The notes under the pieces: model-generated
The model's input: only the letters and a program-made list of their open reading frames with translations
Database searches by the model: none
What the model was told of the DNA's origin: nothing
DNA from: Rhodobacteraceae bacterium EL53
GTDB lineage: Bacteria > Pseudomonadota > Alphaproteobacteria > Rhodobacterales > Rhodobacteraceae
Length of the DNA stretch: 64,000 nucleotides
Assembly: GCA_900313015.1 (NCBI GenBank)
Contig: OMPR01000010.1
Span: 124,001 to 188,000 of the forward strand
Direction: 5' to 3'
Position numbers and translations under genes: made by a program
Shown: positions 8,572 to 17,464 of the stretch, piece after piece
How positions within the stretch are numbered: position 1 is the first letter of the stretch
Layout of the letters: the number at the start of each line of letters is the position of its first letter

Positions 8572-9446
8572 GTTGATTTTGGTGCGGGTTGTCGGGACAA
8601 TTGGACAGCCAATATCCCAACTGTCGTGACAAGAACACCGATGCCATCCAAAACCCCAAGGCTTTCACCCAATAAAGCAGCAGCCACGCCAACGCCAAAC
8701 ACCGGGTTGAGAAAGTGGAATGTGGCGGCGCGGATGGGACCGATGCGATCCAGCAGCAGAAACCAGATAAGGGTTGCGGCCAGTCCGGGCACCAGCGTCG
8801 TATAGGCAAAAGCCAACAGGAACGGCATGGTCGGGTTGATGTGGATGGTTTCAAATACCGGCGCGGCGATAAACAGAATGCCGGAGCCGACCAGCATTTG
8901 CAGCCCGACGATCATCATGAAATTCCCGCCCGATGTGGCCCCGCGCACTGCGAGTGTCGCAAAGGCCAACGCCAGAGCACCCAGCCCGCATAAGGCAATG
9001 CCAAAAAGGTCGATGCCTTGTGAAATGCGCGCGCCCATGATGATGGCCACGCCCAGCATACCAGCAAACAAGCCCAGCACGCCCAAGGGTTTCAGTTTCT
9101 CACCAAGGAACAGCCAACTGGCCAGGGCCACGAGCAGGGGCATGGTCGAGGCGATGATGGCCGCGACCGAGGCCTCGACCGTTTGCATGGCGTAGAAATT
9201 CAGACCCAGATAGAGGGCGTTCTGGCAGACGCCAAACAGAACGGTGGCGAACAGTTGCGGGCGAGTCAGACGCCAGCTTTGACCCATGAGGCGGGCGATG
9301 GCCACGCCTAACAAACCCGAGATTAAAAACCGTAAAGCCAAGGAAAACAAAGGAGAGGCATCTGCAACGATGATCCGCGCTGAACTAAACGCCGAAGACC
9401 ACATGAGGGCAAAGGCCAACCCCATGATAATGGCACGGATATCCAT
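8568..9446 (-). CDS. EamA/DMT-superfamily transporter
   Basis: 292 residues with ten predicted membrane helices in two EamA repeats, starting IIMGLAFALMWSSAFSSARI and ending near VLVTTVGILAVQLS. Drug/metabolite exporters of this type move small metabolites or amino acids out of the cell; substrate unknown. Convergent with gpx and divergent from the GNAT gene; not obviously in an operon. Confidence 0.87.
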   Translation of the reverse strand: MDIRAIIMGLAFALMWSSAFSSARIIVADASPLFSLALRFLISGLLGVAIARLMGQSWRLTRPQLFATVLFGVCQNALYLGLNFYAMQTVEASVAAIIASTMPLLVALASWLFLGEKLKPLGVLGLFAGMLGVAIIMGARISQGIDLFGIALCGLGALALAFATLAVRGATSGGNFMMIVGLQMLVGSGILFIAAPVFETIHINPTMPFLLAFAYTTLVPGLAATLIWFLLLDRIGPIRAATFHFLNPVFGVGVAAALLGESLGVLDGIGVLVTTVGILAVQLSRQPAPKST

Positions 9447-9567
9447 GATGTGTCCCTTTCAACAGATCGGCGGACAGTTCCGTATTTCCCCAAGGCGTGC
9501 AAGGGTGGAAACGAAGGCTAAAGTCACGATTTTGAGTTTTCAATTTTTGCAGACAAAGGATTTGAGA

Positions 9568-10359
9568 ATGGCGGACTTTATCGGGACTGAAAACTCGGTA
9601 TCCGTTCAAAGGCGGTTGCAGGATCGGCAGCCCATGATTGCCCAAACTCCGGGTTTAGTGAACGGTGGACGGGTGCTGCATTGTCTGGATCCGGATGCGG
9701 TCGGGTGGAGCGTGGTGCACCAACTGGCAAGCGAAGATAAGTTGATGGGGTTTCCGGTGATAGATCACGACTTGGCGCTTAGTTTGATCCACGACAAGCT
9801 TGGGCCGCATTGGAAAACGCCGGTATGGGATGCCCTGTTAGGAAGCAAAGAGCAGGTGTTGGCGGCCTGTAGCATGGTGATCGAAAGCGTCCCCTTGGCC
9901 ACAGGATGGAGCGTTGTGCATCATAGCTGTCCGAATGCGGCGCAGCTTGAACAGGTGCAGGCGTTGAATGCCGAGACTGGGGTAGCGCCCTATCCTGCGT
10001 ATTATATGCGGTCCGAGGCGGTGCCGGTGCTGACGACTTGTGTCTATGATGGAGCTGGAGATTTGATTGCGACGGCTTCGGTCGCAGATCGGTATCATCG
10101 GGACAGCCGATTGGCGGGGCATATGTTTGCGGGCATGGTGTCGGTAAGCGAAACCAAGCGTGGCCGGGGCTTGGGTAAGCTGGTGAATGCGTTGGCGTTG
10201 GTCGAAAGTCAGGTGCAATTTGGCTGGACGGTCGCAACCGAGCAGGTCGCGGCGGACAATGTCGCATCGCGTGCGATGATCATGGCATGCGGGCTGACAC
10301 ATGACGCAGGGTTGGTTTCAGTGGCGGCGATGAATTCAGACGAGACGTTTTCGCGGTGA
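9568..10359 (+). CDS. GNAT-type N-acetyltransferase-like protein
   Basis: 263 residues from the ATG at 9568 (the frame is open from 9286, which overlaps the upstream EamA gene and is not credible). The C-terminal third carries an acetyl-CoA pocket-like motif, TKRGRGLGKLVNALAL (about residues 195-210), and a following TEQVAADNVASRAMIMACG, both typical of GNAT folds. The N-terminal 110 residues are not recognised and include two similar GWSVVH segments (about residues 47 and 113), hinting at a duplicated fold. Substrate unknown. Confidence 0.7.
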   Translation: MADFIGTENSVSVQRRLQDRQPMIAQTPGLVNGGRVLHCLDPDAVGWSVVHQLASEDKLMGFPVIDHDLALSLIHDKLGPHWKTPVWDALLGSKEQVLAACSMVIESVPLATGWSVVHHSCPNAAQLEQVQALNAETGVAPYPAYYMRSEAVPVLTTCVYDGAGDLIATASVADRYHRDSRLAGHMFAGMVSVSETKRGRGLGKLVNALALVESQVQFGWTVATEQVAADNVASRAMIMACGLTHDAGLVSVAAMNSDETFSR

Positions 10360-10394
10360 TGGAAATTGTAGAGCGTTAGAAGGAATTGAATGTG

Positions 10395-11156
10395 ATGTTT
10401 AAGCAGATTTTGAATCAGCGTTGGCTTTTGATGTCTCTCTTGCTTGCCATGCAAATGGCTTTGATGAGCACGCCTTTGATTGCAGATGTTTATTACCGGT
10501 TGGATTTTGACTCGGCTAAGATCACATCCAAAGGAGTCAGTGAGAAAGGTCGTGAGTACCGGTTCCGAAAGGAGGGCGGCGGTATGCCCGGGCGGATCAT
10601 AAAAGATCAACGCAACGGGTCCGCTGTGCTTGAATTGCGAAGCAAGCCCACCCCCTCTGGCCACAGTAAAGATCGAGCAGAATTGGAGATCTATTCCGGG
10701 ATAACGTTCAACCGGGATTGGTTTTATGGGTTCGAAGTATTTTTGCCCACAGGGGTGAAAATGGATGAAACGTGGCAATTGCTGCTTCAGTGTCATCAGA
10801 ATGGGACACAGAAATCTCCACCGATCTCACTCAACCTGGACGCAGGCGGTAACTTAGTTCTGATCTCACGTCGCGATGCGGACACATATAACCCATTGTG
10901 GACCGGACCGATGCCAAAGGGCCGTTGGGTGCCAGTTGTGTTGGGATTTCGGATGGGTGAACAAGGGCGTGCCCGACTGTGGGTCGACGCCAAATCGGTC
11001 TATGATCGCAGAGTTCCTTTGGGGTGGTCGCAAGGGGACCGGAAATGTAATTTGAAAACCGGGATATATCGTGGGGAATCTGATCAGGCGTTTCAGGTCC
11101 GTTTGGATAAGCTTGCGCTGGGAGACACCTATCGTGAGGTCGCCCCCAAGAAGTAG
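10395..11156 (+). CDS. Polysaccharide lyase (heparin lyase I-like), exported
   Basis: About 253 residues with a signal peptide (MSLLLAMQMALMSTPLIA) and a jelly-roll region: KDRAELEIYSGITFNRDWFYGFEVFLP, TWQLLLQCHQN, GRWVPVVLGFRM and GIYRG. This pattern matches the polysaccharide lyase/LamG-like family (Pfam PF14099). TTG 10386, GTG 10392 and ATG 10395 are possible starts; AGAAGGA spacing favours 10392-10395. It stands alone between a GNAT gene and hup, each with its own orientation. Likely acts on an extracellular polysaccharide; substrate cannot be told. Confidence 0.75.
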   Translation: MFKQILNQRWLLMSLLLAMQMALMSTPLIADVYYRLDFDSAKITSKGVSEKGREYRFRKEGGGMPGRIIKDQRNGSAVLELRSKPTPSGHSKDRAELEIYSGITFNRDWFYGFEVFLPTGVKMDETWQLLLQCHQNGTQKSPPISLNLDAGGNLVLISRRDADTYNPLWTGPMPKGRWVPVVLGFRMGEQGRARLWVDAKSVYDRRVPLGWSQGDRKCNLKTGIYRGESDQAFQVRLDKLALGDTYREVAPKK

Positions 11157-11174
11157 GGCTGCACTCGCACACAA

Positions 11175-11202
11175 AAAAGGGTCGCCCGATGGCGACCCTT
11201 TT
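11175..11202. terminator. Bidirectional terminator between the lyase gene and hup
   Basis: A perfect 12-bp stem (11175-11186 with 11191-11202) around a CGAT loop, with A-tract and T-tract at its ends. It sits between convergent genes and can serve both. Confidence 0.9.
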
Positions 11203-11225
11203 CCGTAACTGTCGAAAGAAATCGA

Positions 11226-11513
11226 TCAGCCGTTCACGCTGTCTTTGAGCGCTTTGGCAATGGTCATTTTCACGACCTTGTCGGCTTCTTTCTGGAACTG
11301 TTCACCGGTGGCAGGGTTGCGCACCATACGCTCAGGACGCTCGCGGCAATAGATCTTGCCAACGCCGGGTAGGGTTACGGCACCACCAGCAGACACTTCG
11401 CGAGTGATCAAAGCTGTGATTGCATCGAGCGCTGTGCCCGCTGCTTTTTTGTCAGTGCCCATATCCTCGGCCAGTGCAGCCACGAGCTGAGTTTTGGTCA
11501 TAGGTTTTGCCAT
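11226..11513 (-). CDS. HU-family DNA-binding protein
   Basis: 95-residue histone-like protein. The family signature is seen in TKTQLVAALAEDMGTDKKAA, VTLPGVGKIYCRERPERM and RNPATGEQFQKEADKVVKM; in the DNA-contacting arm, RNPATGE is canonical. It compacts and bends DNA as a dimer. A strong AAGGAG-like site precedes the ATG. Most Rhodobacteraceae carry several HU/IHF paralogues, so no specific hup name is given. Confidence 0.92.
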   Translation of the reverse strand: MAKPMTKTQLVAALAEDMGTDKKAAGTALDAITALITREVSAGGAVTLPGVGKIYCRERPERMVRNPATGEQFQKEADKVVKMTIAKALKDSVNG

Positions 11514-11643
11514 TTCTTGGTCTCCTTAACGTGCCCGATGACTTGGGCCTCATGGCGTAACACTAACGGGATGTTGTGGGTGAACACAACGAATAGTAGC
11601 GTCGAAAACCTGCAAAATATGAGGTTTTCGGCGATTTTTAGCC

Positions 11644-13107
11644 TTAGAGGAAGGCAGTTTCGTCGAAAGAACGCAATTTCCGGCTGTGTATGCGCTCTAA
11701 AGGCATGCCTCGCAGGGCCTCCATCGCGCGAATTCCGATGTTCAAATGGCGGTTCACTTGGGTTGTATAGAACTCGGATGCCATACCAGGAAGCTTTAAT
11801 TCACCGTGCAGCGGCTTGTCCGAGACGCACAATAACGTGCCATACGGGACCCGGAACCGGAACCCGTTGGCCGCGATTGTGGCGCTTTCCATGTCCAGAG
11901 CTACGGCGCGGGATTGGCTGAGCCGTTGGACTGGGCCGGATTGGTCGCGCAGTTCCCAGTTGCGGTTGTCGATGGTGGCGACGGTGCCGGTGCGCATTAC
12001 CCGCTTCAGATCATATCCGCGCAGCTCGGTCACCTCGGCGACGGCCTGTTCCAATGCGATCTGGATTTCCGCCAAGGCGGGGATAGGCACCCAGACCGGC
12101 AGGTCGTCATCCAAAACGTGATCTTCGCGCAGGTAGGCGTGGGCCAGAACAAAATCGCCAAGCGCTTGCGTGTTTCTCAGACCGGCGCAATGCCCGACCA
12201 TCAGCCATGCATGCGGGCGCAGAACGGCGATGTGATCGGTGGCGGTTTTGGCGTTGGAGGGACCAACGCCAATGTTGACCAGTGTGATGCCAGAACCATC
12301 GCGCCGCTTGAGGTGATAGGTCGGCATTTGCGGCAGTTTCGCCGGAGGTTCCAGTGGCGCGTCGGGGGTGGTGATTTCCACATTCCCGGTGCTGACAAAG
12401 CTGGTGTATCCGCTGTCGGGGTCACCCAATTGCGCGCGGGCGTAGGCTTCGAATTCAGAGACGTAGAACTGGTAGTTGGTGAACAGCACGTGATTTTGGA
12501 AATGTTCGGCATCGGTGGCGGTATAATGTGACAACCGCGCCAGCGAATAATCAATGCGCTGGGCGGTGAACAGGGCCAGCGGGCCGGTGCCGTTTTCCGG
12601 GACATGGGTGCCATTGACGATATCGTCATTGGTTGTGGACAGATCCGGCACATCAAACATGTCACGGAGGGTGAACCCGGCGGCGCCCTCTTGTGGAACG
12701 GTGATGTTAGGGTTGGCGGCCACGGCGAAATGCACCGGGATCGGGGTGGTTGAAGCGCCAATGGTGACGGGTTGTCCGTGGTTCTGGATCAGCAACGCGA
12801 TTTGCTGGGTCAGGTAGGCACGAAACAGATCGGGGCGGGTGATTGTGGTGGCATGTGTGCCGGGGTTCGCCACATGGCCAAAGCTGAGCCGGGTGTCGAT
12901 TTGGGTATAGCTGGTCGTGGTGATCCGGATTTCGGGGTAATAGGCCCGAAAGAATGCATCTGCCGGGCCGGTGGCCAGCACATCGCTGAAACTTTCACAC
13001 AGGAATGTAGTGGCTTGTGTGTACAGCTCTTCCAGCCGGGCAACGGCTGCAAGGGGATCGGTGAATTCTGTTGGAGCCGGGGTATTCGGGGTCTTCAAGG
13101 TGCTCAT
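11644..13107 (-). CDS. amn: AMP nucleosidase
   Basis: Hydrolyses AMP to adenine and ribose 5-phosphate. 487 residues, the usual length: an N-terminal AMP nucleosidase domain (FFRAYYPEIRITTTSYTQID, FGHVANPGTHATTITRP) and a C-terminal nucleoside-phosphorylase-like domain (LVNIGVGPSNAKTATDHIAV, MVGHCAGLRNTQ, ALDMESATIAANGFRFRVPY). Its ATG overlaps the ade stop by four bases. Together the two genes form a route AMP to adenine to hypoxanthine plus ammonia. Confidence 0.95.
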   Translation of the reverse strand: MSTLKTPNTPAPTEFTDPLAAVARLEELYTQATTFLCESFSDVLATGPADAFFRAYYPEIRITTTSYTQIDTRLSFGHVANPGTHATTITRPDLFRAYLTQQIALLIQNHGQPVTIGASTTPIPVHFAVAANPNITVPQEGAAGFTLRDMFDVPDLSTTNDDIVNGTHVPENGTGPLALFTAQRIDYSLARLSHYTATDAEHFQNHVLFTNYQFYVSEFEAYARAQLGDPDSGYTSFVSTGNVEITTPDAPLEPPAKLPQMPTYHLKRRDGSGITLVNIGVGPSNAKTATDHIAVLRPHAWLMVGHCAGLRNTQALGDFVLAHAYLREDHVLDDDLPVWVPIPALAEIQIALEQAVAEVTELRGYDLKRVMRTGTVATIDNRNWELRDQSGPVQRLSQSRAVALDMESATIAANGFRFRVPYGTLLCVSDKPLHGELKLPGMASEFYTTQVNRHLNIGIRAMEALRGMPLERIHSRKLRSFDETAFL

Positions 13108-14906
13108 TCAGCGGGCTCCAGCAGGTCGATCATTTCAAAGGTACGCACATCTACCAAACCTTTGTCCGAGATGCGCAACTCGGGGATGACAACAAGGGCC
13201 AGTAGGGAATGTTGCATATAGGCGTTGTTGAGTGAACAGCCACAGGCCTGCATCGCGGCGACGAGTGTGTCGGCTTTGGCGGCGACTTCGGTGGCGGGGT
13301 TGTCGGACATCAGGCCGGCGATGGGCAGTTCGACCAACGCCAGTTCTTCGCCATCCTTGAACAGGGTGACGCCGCCGCCGACTTCGGCGAGGCGGTTGGC
13401 GGCCAATGCCATCTGATCCCGGTCGGTTCCGACAACAATCATATGGTGGCTGTCATGGGCAACGGTTGAAGCCATCGCCATGGTGCCGGTATAGCCAAAG
13501 CCCGAGACAAAGGCGTTTGTGACGCTGCCCGTTGCGCGGTGGCGTTCCACCAGCGCGATCTGGCAGGTTTCGCCATCCCCCTCGACCAAGCCATCTTGAA
13601 CCGGGAGGTCCGCTTTTAGCGCTTTGGTCGGGGCTTGGTTTTCCACCATGCCGATGACATTGGCGCGCACGGAATTTGCCCCGTCAGGCGCGTAGATTTC
13701 AAAATCGGAGCCGGTCAGCGTGTGACCCAGGTGGACGGTGCCGCGTGCGTGGTCGGGCCAGTCGAAATGCGGACAATCCACTTGGATAGAGCCGTTTTCA
13801 GCCACGATTTGGCCCCGCGCGATGACGAGTTCGATTGGCAGGTCAGTCAGGTTCGAGCTGAGGATAATGTCGGCCCGACGCCCCGGCGTGATCGACCCGA
13901 TGTCGCGTTCCAAACCGAAATGCGTCGCGGTGTTGATGGTGGCCATTTGCAGCGCGATTAGCGGATCGCATCCGCACGCAATGGCGTGACGCACAACCCG
14001 GTTCATGTGGCCGTCATTGACCAAGGTGCCCGAATGGCAGTCATCCGTGCACAATATCATATTGCGCGGATCTAGGCCCTTTTCGGTGATGGCTGTGATC
14101 TGTGTTTCCACATCATACCACGCCGATCCTAGCCGGATCATGGACCGCATACCCTGACGCATTCGGGCTATGGCGTCGGCTTCGCAGGTGCCTTCGTGGT
14201 CATCCGCCGGTCCGCCAGCAACGTAGGCGGCAAAGTTGGGGCCCAGATCGGGAGAGGCATAATGCCCGCCGACGGTCTTACCGGCGCGTTGGGTGGCAGC
14301 GATTTCCGCCAACATCTTGGGGTCGGCATTGGTCACGCCGGGGAAATTCATCATCTCGCCCAAACCGATGATACCGGGCCATGTCATTGCCTCGGCGACG
14401 TCATCCGGGGTGATTTCGTATCCGGTTGTCTCCAACCCCGGCGCCGAGGGCGCGCAGGACGGCATTTGGGTGAAGATATTGACGGGTTGCAACAGTGCTT
14501 CGTCATGCATCATGCGCACCCCGTCGAGGCCCAGAACATTGGCGATCTCGTGCGGGTCGGTGAACATCGAAGTGGTGCCATGGGGGATAACAGCACGGGC
14601 AAACTCGGCCGGGGTCAGCATGCCCGATTCAATATGCATGTGCGCATCGCACAGCCCGGGCAGCATATAGCGGCCATTGGCCTCGATGATCTGTGTGTCA
14701 GGTCCAATGCAGTGGCTGGCGTCAGGTCCCACATAGGCGATGCGACCTGCAACAACGGCAATGGAATGATCGGGGAGCGTTTCACGGGTGTGCACGTTTA
14801 CCCATATGCCGCCTTGGATGACAGTATCTGCAGGCGCACGGCCTGCTGCTACGGCGATCAATTCGGGGGCGACGTCGGGCCAGCTTGGGAAAGGTACATG
14901 TTCCAT
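13104..14906 (-). CDS. ade: Adenine deaminase
   Basis: Deaminates adenine to hypoxanthine. 600 residues of the amidohydrolase superfamily: the metal-binding motif CDAHMHIESGM (about residues 91-101), TDPHEIANVLG, CTDDCHSGTLVNDGH and NTATHFGLERDIGSI, then the adenine deaminase C-terminal domain with VAHDSHHMIVVGTD. First gene of an ade-amn pair with a four-base overlap. Upstream 170 bases hold the divergent VOC gene and no obvious purine riboswitch. Confidence 0.95.
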   Translation of the reverse strand: MEHVPFPSWPDVAPELIAVAAGRAPADTVIQGGIWVNVHTRETLPDHSIAVVAGRIAYVGPDASHCIGPDTQIIEANGRYMLPGLCDAHMHIESGMLTPAEFARAVIPHGTTSMFTDPHEIANVLGLDGVRMMHDEALLQPVNIFTQMPSCAPSAPGLETTGYEITPDDVAEAMTWPGIIGLGEMMNFPGVTNADPKMLAEIAATQRAGKTVGGHYASPDLGPNFAAYVAGGPADDHEGTCEADAIARMRQGMRSMIRLGSAWYDVETQITAITEKGLDPRNMILCTDDCHSGTLVNDGHMNRVVRHAIACGCDPLIALQMATINTATHFGLERDIGSITPGRRADIILSSNLTDLPIELVIARGQIVAENGSIQVDCPHFDWPDHARGTVHLGHTLTGSDFEIYAPDGANSVRANVIGMVENQAPTKALKADLPVQDGLVEGDGETCQIALVERHRATGSVTNAFVSGFGYTGTMAMASTVAHDSHHMIVVGTDRDQMALAANRLAEVGGGVTLFKDGEELALVELPIAGLMSDNPATEVAAKADTLVAAMQACGCSLNNAYMQHSLLALVVIPELRISDKGLVDVRTFEMIDLLEPAE

Positions 14907-15076
14907 GTCACAACTTTCCCGAATGTTGCGGCGGGTGCAACCCCCCGTGTTGCGGTATCATAAAATGGTCATATTGGGGTCGGGTTCTGGATCGCAGGGA
15001 AAGAGGACGGAATGTCTTGATGTGGTCGAGTGGACAGGGGCAGACTGGAGAGAGGTAAGCGAGCGGAGCAGGGCCA

Positions 15077-15505
15077 GTGGATTATGAAACGATAGATGCA
15101 GGCGGATTTGGGCGGTCTTTGCGTGGGATTGGATTGAATCTGCTGGTGAGGGATGTCAGGGCGGAATGCGTCTTCTTAGAGACTGTTTTTGAGATGAAAT
15201 CTCATCAGGTGACGGCGGATTTTGCTATAGTCACCTATGGTGATCAGGTGTTTCAGTTGCATTCAGACCAGACCTATCATTCGAATCCCCTGCTGGGGCT
15301 GTTGCCAGAGAACCCTCCGCGCGGGGCGGGCTTGGAAATACGTCTGTACGAAACAGATCCCGACGCAGCCGTCGAGCGGGCCAAGGCAGTGGGTGCGATG
15401 GTGCTGCAAGAGGCCGCGAATAAACCCCATGGCCTGCGCGAGAGCTATATTTTGTGCGCGGATGGCTATGCGTGGGTACCCAGCCGCCCGACTTCAGACA
15501 GCTAA
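15077..15505 (+). CDS. VOC (glyoxalase/bleomycin-resistance fold) protein
   Basis: 142 residues with one VOC module: LRGIGLNLLVRDVRAECVF at the N-terminus, VTYGDQVFQLHSDQTYH in the middle, and ESYILCADGYAWVPSRP at the end, with His/Glu ligands at the expected strand positions. The start is GTG at 15077. Metal-dependent lyase, isomerase or dioxygenase activities are known in the superfamily; none can be assigned. Single gene between the divergent ade and an intergenic inverted repeat. Confidence 0.72.
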   Translation: MDYETIDAGGFGRSLRGIGLNLLVRDVRAECVFLETVFEMKSHQVTADFAIVTYGDQVFQLHSDQTYHSNPLLGLLPENPPRGAGLEIRLYETDPDAAVERAKAVGAMVLQEAANKPHGLRESYILCADGYAWVPSRPTSDS

Positions 15506-15562
15506 ACCCATTCCATCCAACTGCGCGACCCTTGGTCTTGCGTCCTGCGGACAGCAGGGGAC

Positions 15563-15603
15563 GGGCCAGGCAAGCGCGGGCTTTGCCCGCGCTTGCCTGG
15601 CCC
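15563..15603. repeat. Perfect 19-bp inverted repeat with TTT loop
   Basis: Arms at 15563-15581 and 15585-15603 are exact reverse complements, GC-rich, separated by TTT. It lies between the convergent VOC and LysR genes. It lacks a T-tract, so it is either an unusual terminator or a member of a dispersed intergenic repeat family. Only one copy is seen in this window. Confidence 0.8.
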
Positions 15604-15657
15604 AACGGGAGGAGTGGTCCCGGAAGGGGCCTGAACGACGGGCGGGAGGGGTTGGGT

Positions 15658-16539
15658 TCAAGCAGCCCGGTCAGCAGCCATTTCGGCGCGCAGCCAGTTT
15701 GTAAAAGCGATGGCGCCGGGGGTTTCTTCGGCTTGGGGGGACAGCAACAGATAATAGGCTTCGGGCATTTTTGCGCGGTGTTCAAAGGGGGTGATCAGAC
15801 GACCCTCTTCAAGGAGGCGCCGCACAATCGTGTCATGTGCAAGACAAAGCCCACCGCCCGCCATCGCAACGGACAGGCTGACCATATAGGTCGTTGCATA
15901 GGTAATGGGCGGGGTATCCCACGTCATATCCTGATCTTCGGCCCAGTTTGCCCAATTCGACAGCAGGTTGGAACAGTCATACAGCGGTTGGTTTTGCAGG
16001 GTATCCAGCGTCACAGGAAAGTCAGGCGCGCAGACGGGATAGTAGTGATCCGTGCGCAGCAATTCGGTGCGGACTGTATCCGCCGGGCGCAAGGAATACC
16101 GCACCTCGACGGCCGCGCCTTCGGCCATTTCGCGGGGTTCCCACAACTCGGTTGAGATGGTCAGCTGGACCTCTGGGTGAAGGGCGCGAAAGGCGGGCAG
16201 GCGTGGCCCCAGCCAGTTCACAGCAAAGGTCAGGTTGGATTGAACCTGAACGGTGTTCTGTTGATCACCCAGAACCGCCCGTGTGCCGCGTACCAAGGTG
16301 CGAAACGCCTCTCGGACCACAGGCAGATAGGTGATCCCAGCCTCGGTCAGCTCTAACGCCCGTGGGCGGCGGTGAAATAGCGGACGCCCCAAATGCCCCT
16401 CTAGCGATTTAATCTGTTGGCTGACCGCGCTTTGGGTCATGTTCAGATCCCGTGCGGCCCCTGTGAACGACAGATGGCGGGCGGCCGCCTCAAAGGTCCG
16501 AAGCCAACCGAGCGGAGGGAGCGCATTTTGCATCTGCAT
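15658..16539 (-). CDS. LysR-family transcriptional regulator, GcvA-like
   Basis: 293 residues. The N-terminal winged helix-turn-helix reads PLGWLRTFEAAARHLSFTG, AARDLNMTQSAVSQQIKSL and LEGHLGRPLFHRR, which is the GcvA subgroup pattern. The effector domain follows. It is divergent from the aldolase-Rieske-PanB-like cluster starting at 16659, with 119 bases between, and so is the likely regulator of that cluster. Inducer unknown. Confidence 0.85.
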   Translation of the reverse strand: MQMQNALPPLGWLRTFEAAARHLSFTGAARDLNMTQSAVSQQIKSLEGHLGRPLFHRRPRALELTEAGITYLPVVREAFRTLVRGTRAVLGDQQNTVQVQSNLTFAVNWLGPRLPAFRALHPEVQLTISTELWEPREMAEGAAVEVRYSLRPADTVRTELLRTDHYYPVCAPDFPVTLDTLQNQPLYDCSNLLSNWANWAEDQDMTWDTPPITYATTYMVSLSVAMAGGGLCLAHDTIVRRLLEEGRLITPFEHRAKMPEAYYLLLSPQAEETPGAIAFTNWLRAEMAADRAA

Positions 16540-16658
16540 AACCTTGGTATTAGTAATGCTAATGGAATACCCATGTTTTTTTCGTTGGTCAAACAGGGGC
16601 GGGGGATGCAGGTTTTAACCAGCTGAGACATTTACCCCGCCATTCCGGAGATTCGACC

Positions 16659-17414
16659 ATGAGCGTAACCAACCTGCGACCCAATATGGATCATTGGTCC
16701 GAACGTGTTGATATGGCGGCCGCCTTTCGCTGGACGGTCAAGTTGAACATGCACGAAGCCGTGGCGAACCACTTTAGCCTTGCGGTGAATGACGACGGCA
16801 GTCAGTTCCTGATGAACCCGAACCAGATGCATTTCGACCGGGTCAAAGCGTCAAACCTGTTGTTTTTAGATGCCAATGACCCGACCACGATGGACAAACC
16901 CGGCGCGCCGGACCCGACTGCATGGGGATTGCACGGCTCGATCCATCGCCACTGCCCCCACGCGCGCTGTGTGATGCACGTGCATTCGATCCACGCCACG
17001 GTGTTGGCGGCGCTGGCCGACAGCAACATCCCCCCGATCGATCAGAACACGGCGACGTTTTACAACCGCTATGTCATCGACGAAGAATTCGGCGGTCTTG
17101 CGTTTGAGAGCGAAGGCGAGCGTTGCGCGTCAATGCTGAGTGATCCCAAGAAAAAGGTGATGATCATGGGCAACCATGGTGTCTTGGTGATCGGCAGCGA
17201 CGCAGCAGATGCGTTCAACCGGCTGTATTATTTCGAACGGGCGGCTGAAACCTATATCCGCGCCCTACAGACGGGTCAGAAGCTGCGCATCCTTAGCGAT
17301 GAGGTCGCCGAAAAAACCGCGCAAGAGCTTGAGGATTACCCAAGCCAAGCCGAGGCACATATGCGCGAAATGAAAGCGATCCTGGACGCCGAAGGATCAG
17401 ATTACGCCAGCTAA
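16659..17414 (+). CDS. Class II aldolase/adducin family protein
   Basis: 251 residues. Zinc ligands are seen in HGSIHRHCPHARCVMHVHS and in MGNHGVLVIG; NHFSLAVN and VKASNLLFLD are family landmarks. Similar to the paralogue at 6190, but about 14 residues longer. First gene of a co-directional cluster with the Rieske oxygenase, PanB-like protein and fatty-acid hydroxylase. A 7-bp GC stem (17420-17439) follows its stop, before the next ATG at 17465. Confidence 0.85.
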   Translation: MSVTNLRPNMDHWSERVDMAAAFRWTVKLNMHEAVANHFSLAVNDDGSQFLMNPNQMHFDRVKASNLLFLDANDPTTMDKPGAPDPTAWGLHGSIHRHCPHARCVMHVHSIHATVLAALADSNIPPIDQNTATFYNRYVIDEEFGGLAFESEGERCASMLSDPKKKVMIMGNHGVLVIGSDAADAFNRLYYFERAAETYIRALQTGQKLRILSDEVAEKTAQELEDYPSQAEAHMREMKAILDAEGSDYAS

Positions 17415-17464
17415 GCGATTGGCGGGTTTGCTCCCGCCAGACGACACGCCAGAAAGGTTATCCC

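Noticed and set aside
17420-17439. 7-bp GC hairpin between the aldolase and Rieske genes
   Set aside because: Too short and without a T-tract to be called a terminator; the genes look co-transcribed.
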